Assembly (NCBI GenBank): GCA_025997155.1
Contig: BNUF01000037.1
Coordinates: 1-18,250, forward strand
Length of the DNA: 18,250 bases
Reading direction: 5' to 3'
Origin: Clostridia bacterium
GTDB taxonomy: Bacteria > Bacillota > Clostridia > Lachnospirales > WQUN01
Part shown: positions 16,135 to 18,250 of the stretch, piece by piece
Layout: each line of letters starts with the position of its first letter
Position numbering within the stretch: position 1 is the first letter of the stretch
Position numbers and translations under genes: made by a program
The notes under the pieces: generated by a model
Told to the model about the DNA's origin: nothing
Databases searched by the model: none
The model's input: the letters and a program-made list of their open reading frames with translations, nothing else

Positions 16135-17331
16135 GTGCTGATACTGGCGCAGAACCAAAAGGAACAGCCCGTACCATACACCTTTCGGGCGACGAACATA
16201 AGCGTGTACACCTTTGAGGAAGTGCTGTACCATAGTTACACGCATTTCAAGGACTCCGCCGACGACATTACGACGGAGGAGTTTTTGGCGTGGGCGACGG
16301 CTATCGGGCTTGGGTACATTGCGGCGCGGATACGTGACGAGATTGTGCCGCTTGAGAGTTTTACGGAGAAACTGACGGGGTTTTTGACACTCATAGAATA
16401 TTTTGACGACGACGAGATTGAGGAACTTCGGGAGAAACTGACTTACTGGGAGAACAGGCGGGAATGGGAGCGGCTCAAGGAGCGGGCGGATTTGGCGGCG
16501 GGGAGCAGTCCGGCGCGGGCATACGCGCTTTATAAACGCGCGCTTTTGCACGGCGAAAACGCGGACATTTTGAACAATATGGGCGTGTGTCTTATGCAGA
16601 TGAGGAAATTTGACGAGGCGTACACCTGTCTTGCCAAAAGTTACCAACTATGCGACAGGCACAGCTCGCGGGCGGGCGTGATAGTTTTTTCCCTTGCGGA
16701 AGCCGCCATATACAGCCGTAATTTTGATGCCGCGCAGGAGATTCTGGATAGATTGCAAAAAGCCAAAAATCCGCAGACGGACAAGATTTTCTATTTGTAC
16801 GGCGAACTTAATCTGGCACTCGGGGATACAAAAACTCCCGTAAAATATTTTGAACAGGCGTTTGACGAGAGACCGCAGCCGCTTTACGCCTACCGCCTTG
16901 CGGACGCGTATTTGTCGCTTAGAATGTTTGATAAAGCTCTCCGCTCCCTTGACAATCTTTCGGCGGTGTTCTCTGAAATCAAGCGCGATTCGTCGTTTTT
17001 ACGCAAGCAGGCGGAGGTGAACGCAAAGGCGCAGAACCTCCCGACGGCGATTCGGCTTATTGAAAAGGCGGTCGTGTTCGACAAAAACAACATTGAACTT
17101 TGGGTGGATTTGGCAATGTACTACCGCGTCAACTATGACGTCGTGAAGGCGCAGAGTGCGGTTGCGGCGGCGCTTGCGCTGGACGACACGGACGAACGCG
17201 CCTTGCTTGAGAACGCGAGGATAAAAAAGGCGCTCGGACGCACGAGGGATTACCAAGAGGGGATTAAAACCGTCCTTTTGTCGCTTAAAAAAAGATACCG
17301 TGAATTTATTAAGACTGATGAGGAAGTATAG
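16135..17331 (+). CDS. Tetratricopeptide-repeat protein with a conserved-looking N-terminal domain
   Basis: A 398-residue soluble protein. Residues 1-16 are polar; 17-116 form a helical domain beginning RATNISVYTFEEVLYHSYTH that I cannot assign to a named family. From about 112 to 375 the sequence is built of TPR-type helix pairs, clearest at A127-A170 (ARAYALYKRALLHG, ILNNMGVCLMQMRKFDEAYT), 217-245 (YLYGELNLALGDTKTPVKYF), 251-275 and 304-350. TPR arrays are protein-binding scaffolds and often partner Hsp70s, although classical clamp TPRs recognise an EEVD tail that neither upstream Hsp70 has. The start is GTG, with TTTAAGGA ten bases upstream. It follows the Hsp70-vWA gene after 137 bases containing the hairpin element. 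No signal peptide or membrane helix is seen. Its role as an adaptor of the Hsp70 pair is inferred. Confidence 0.85.
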   Translation: MLILAQNQKEQPVPYTFRATNISVYTFEEVLYHSYTHFKDSADDITTEEFLAWATAIGLGYIAARIRDEIVPLESFTEKLTGFLTLIEYFDDDEIEELREKLTYWENRREWERLKERADLAAGSSPARAYALYKRALLHGENADILNNMGVCLMQMRKFDEAYTCLAKSYQLCDRHSSRAGVIVFSLAEAAIYSRNFDAAQEILDRLQKAKNPQTDKIFYLYGELNLALGDTKTPVKYFEQAFDERPQPLYAYRLADAYLSLRMFDKALRSLDNLSAVFSEIKRDSSFLRKQAEVNAKAQNLPTAIRLIEKAVVFDKNNIELWVDLAMYYRVNYDVVKAQSAVAAALALDDTDERALLENARIKKALGRTRDYQEGIKTVLLSLKKRYREFIKTDEEV

Positions 17332-17332
17332 T

Positions 17333-18250
17333 ATGTGGGCGTTGATTTGTCGGTTTATGGACAACAGTGTTTTTTTTCGGTTTGTCGAGAGGATTATGTC
17401 CTTGATTGGGCGGCTTTTTTCGGGGAGCGTTTTGGCGCGGGCAATTTCGGTGGATTTTGCGCGGGATACTCTTGCGAAAAGCCGTATATACATTTTGATA
17501 CAGCGTGTCTTTGGGTGGGTGTATGAACTTCGGGACAGGAGGCTTTCGGCTGTTTGGGAGTCGAGCGGGATTGCGCGGTTTTTGAAACGCGTGAACGCGG
17601 CTGTTTACGGGTTTACGCGGACAAGCCTGATTTTTCGGTTCTTGCGGTATTTTTTTGACGCGAATGAAAAGCTTGGGGTGTCGTATCCGTTTTGGGGGCT
17701 GTGCGTTATCGTTTTTCTCGCTCCGTTTATACCGACAATGGCGCTTGCGGGGATTATAATACTCGTTACCCTCACTTTTATTTTGAAACTGTTCACGGAT
17801 AAAAACTATTCTTTTAGTATAGACATTACAGGAATTTGCCTTTTGGTATTTATTTTTATAACGCTGTTTCGCGGGGCGACTAGCCTTACCCCTTCTTCAA
17901 GTACAAAAATCGCCATGCTCACGACGCTTTTTATGGGGTCGTATTTCCTCGCCGTCTCGCTTACGCGTACAAAAAAGGCGTTTGAGATTTTGGTGTTCGC
18001 CTTCACGACTTCCGCGCTTTTAACGGGGTTGTACGGGTTATGGCAAAAATATTCAGGCAAGGTTGATATGACGTGGGTGGACAAGGAAATTTTTGACGGG
18101 CTTAAACTGCGCGTGTTTTCGGTGTTCGCCAACCCGAATGTATTCGGTGAGTATCTGCTCCTCGCGATACCGATAGCGATTATCGGGCTTATCCTATCGA
18201 AGGCAAAGCTTGCTAAGGTATATTACATCGGCGTTTCTCTCGTGCTGTTC
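17333..18250 (+). CDS. O-antigen ligase/polymerase-family membrane protein (partial, runs off the window)
   Basis: The frame is open for 306 codons from the ATG at 17333 to the window end. The first ~115 residues are cytoplasmic-type, Arg-rich amphipathic helices with a repeated S-x-I/V-x-x-F/L-V/L-x-R-V pattern (S12, S50, S78, S98). Hydrophobic helices follow at about 120-137, 139-156, 163-180, 190-207, 214-233 and 270-290. The segment RVFSVFANPNVFGEYLLLAIP (about 261-281), following a GLYGLWQKYSG stretch, is typical of the O-antigen ligase / Wzy-like polymerase family, which joins or polymerises lipid-linked glycans at the outer face of the cytoplasmic membrane. The ATG lies one base after the TPR stop, with an AGGAAG site inside the TPR end, so the two are translationally linked. 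The catalytic C-terminal loop lies outside the window. Confidence 0.82.
   Translation, partial: MWALICRFMDNSVFFRFVERIMSLIGRLFSGSVLARAISVDFARDTLAKSRIYILIQRVFGWVYELRDRRLSAVWESSGIARFLKRVNAAVYGFTRTSLIFRFLRYFFDANEKLGVSYPFWGLCVIVFLAPFIPTMALAGIIILVTLTFILKLFTDKNYSFSIDITGICLLVFIFITLFRGATSLTPSSSTKIAMLTTLFMGSYFLAVSLTRTKKAFEILVFAFTTSALLTGLYGLWQKYSGKVDMTWVDKEIFDGLKLRVFSVFANPNVFGEYLLLAIPIAIIGLILSKAKLAKVYYIGVSLVLF

Overview
The window looks like chromosomal DNA from an anaerobic, motile or chemosensing bacterium, most likely a Clostridia-type member of the Bacillota. This rests on strong GGAGG-type ribosome binding sites, frequent TTG and GTG starts, a rubrerythrin module, a MetQ lipoprotein and a large chemoreceptor. 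It is an inference; no rRNA or other taxonomic marker is present.

Left edge (1-410): the 3' end of an unrecognised gene on the plus strand, an AT-rich spacer with a candidate minus-strand terminator, and a tRNA-Arg(CCU) on the minus strand. Next on the minus strand (443-2950) is an 835-residue chemoreceptor with its own consensus promoter, placed over the 3' end of the gene upstream of it.

Minus-strand operon (2990-9465): a consensus promoter at 9506-9534 precedes metN, metI and metQ (D-methionine-type ABC importer), an M20 amidohydrolase, a QueG-like double [4Fe-4S] protein, a metallophosphoesterase-rubrerythrin fusion and a YdjM-type membrane protein. Gaps are 2-18 bases, or a 4-base overlap, so all seven can be one transcript. 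The likely theme is import and deacylation of methionine-like compounds, followed by redox or phosphoesterase functions of unknown substrate.

Central and right part (9565-18250): a Roc-COR GTPase (minus strand) has an unusual Ala/Tyr/Asn-rich repeat near its N-terminus. It is divergent from a plus-strand series: an Hsp70-like protein without a lid, a second Hsp70 whose lid is replaced by a von Willebrand factor A domain, a TPR protein, and the start of an O-antigen ligase/polymerase-family membrane protein that runs off the window. The two Hsp70 genes are separated by one base, as are the TPR and ligase genes. Between these pairs lies a compact three-hairpin repeat-like element, just behind an orphan ribosome binding site and an 8-codon ORF.

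The divergent Roc-COR / Hsp70 / Hsp70-vWA / TPR block is the best candidate for an undescribed system. Neither GrpE nor a J-domain protein is encoded beside these Hsp70s within the window, so they are unlikely to be the housekeeping chaperone. The second most notable item is the metallophosphoesterase-rubrerythrin fusion.
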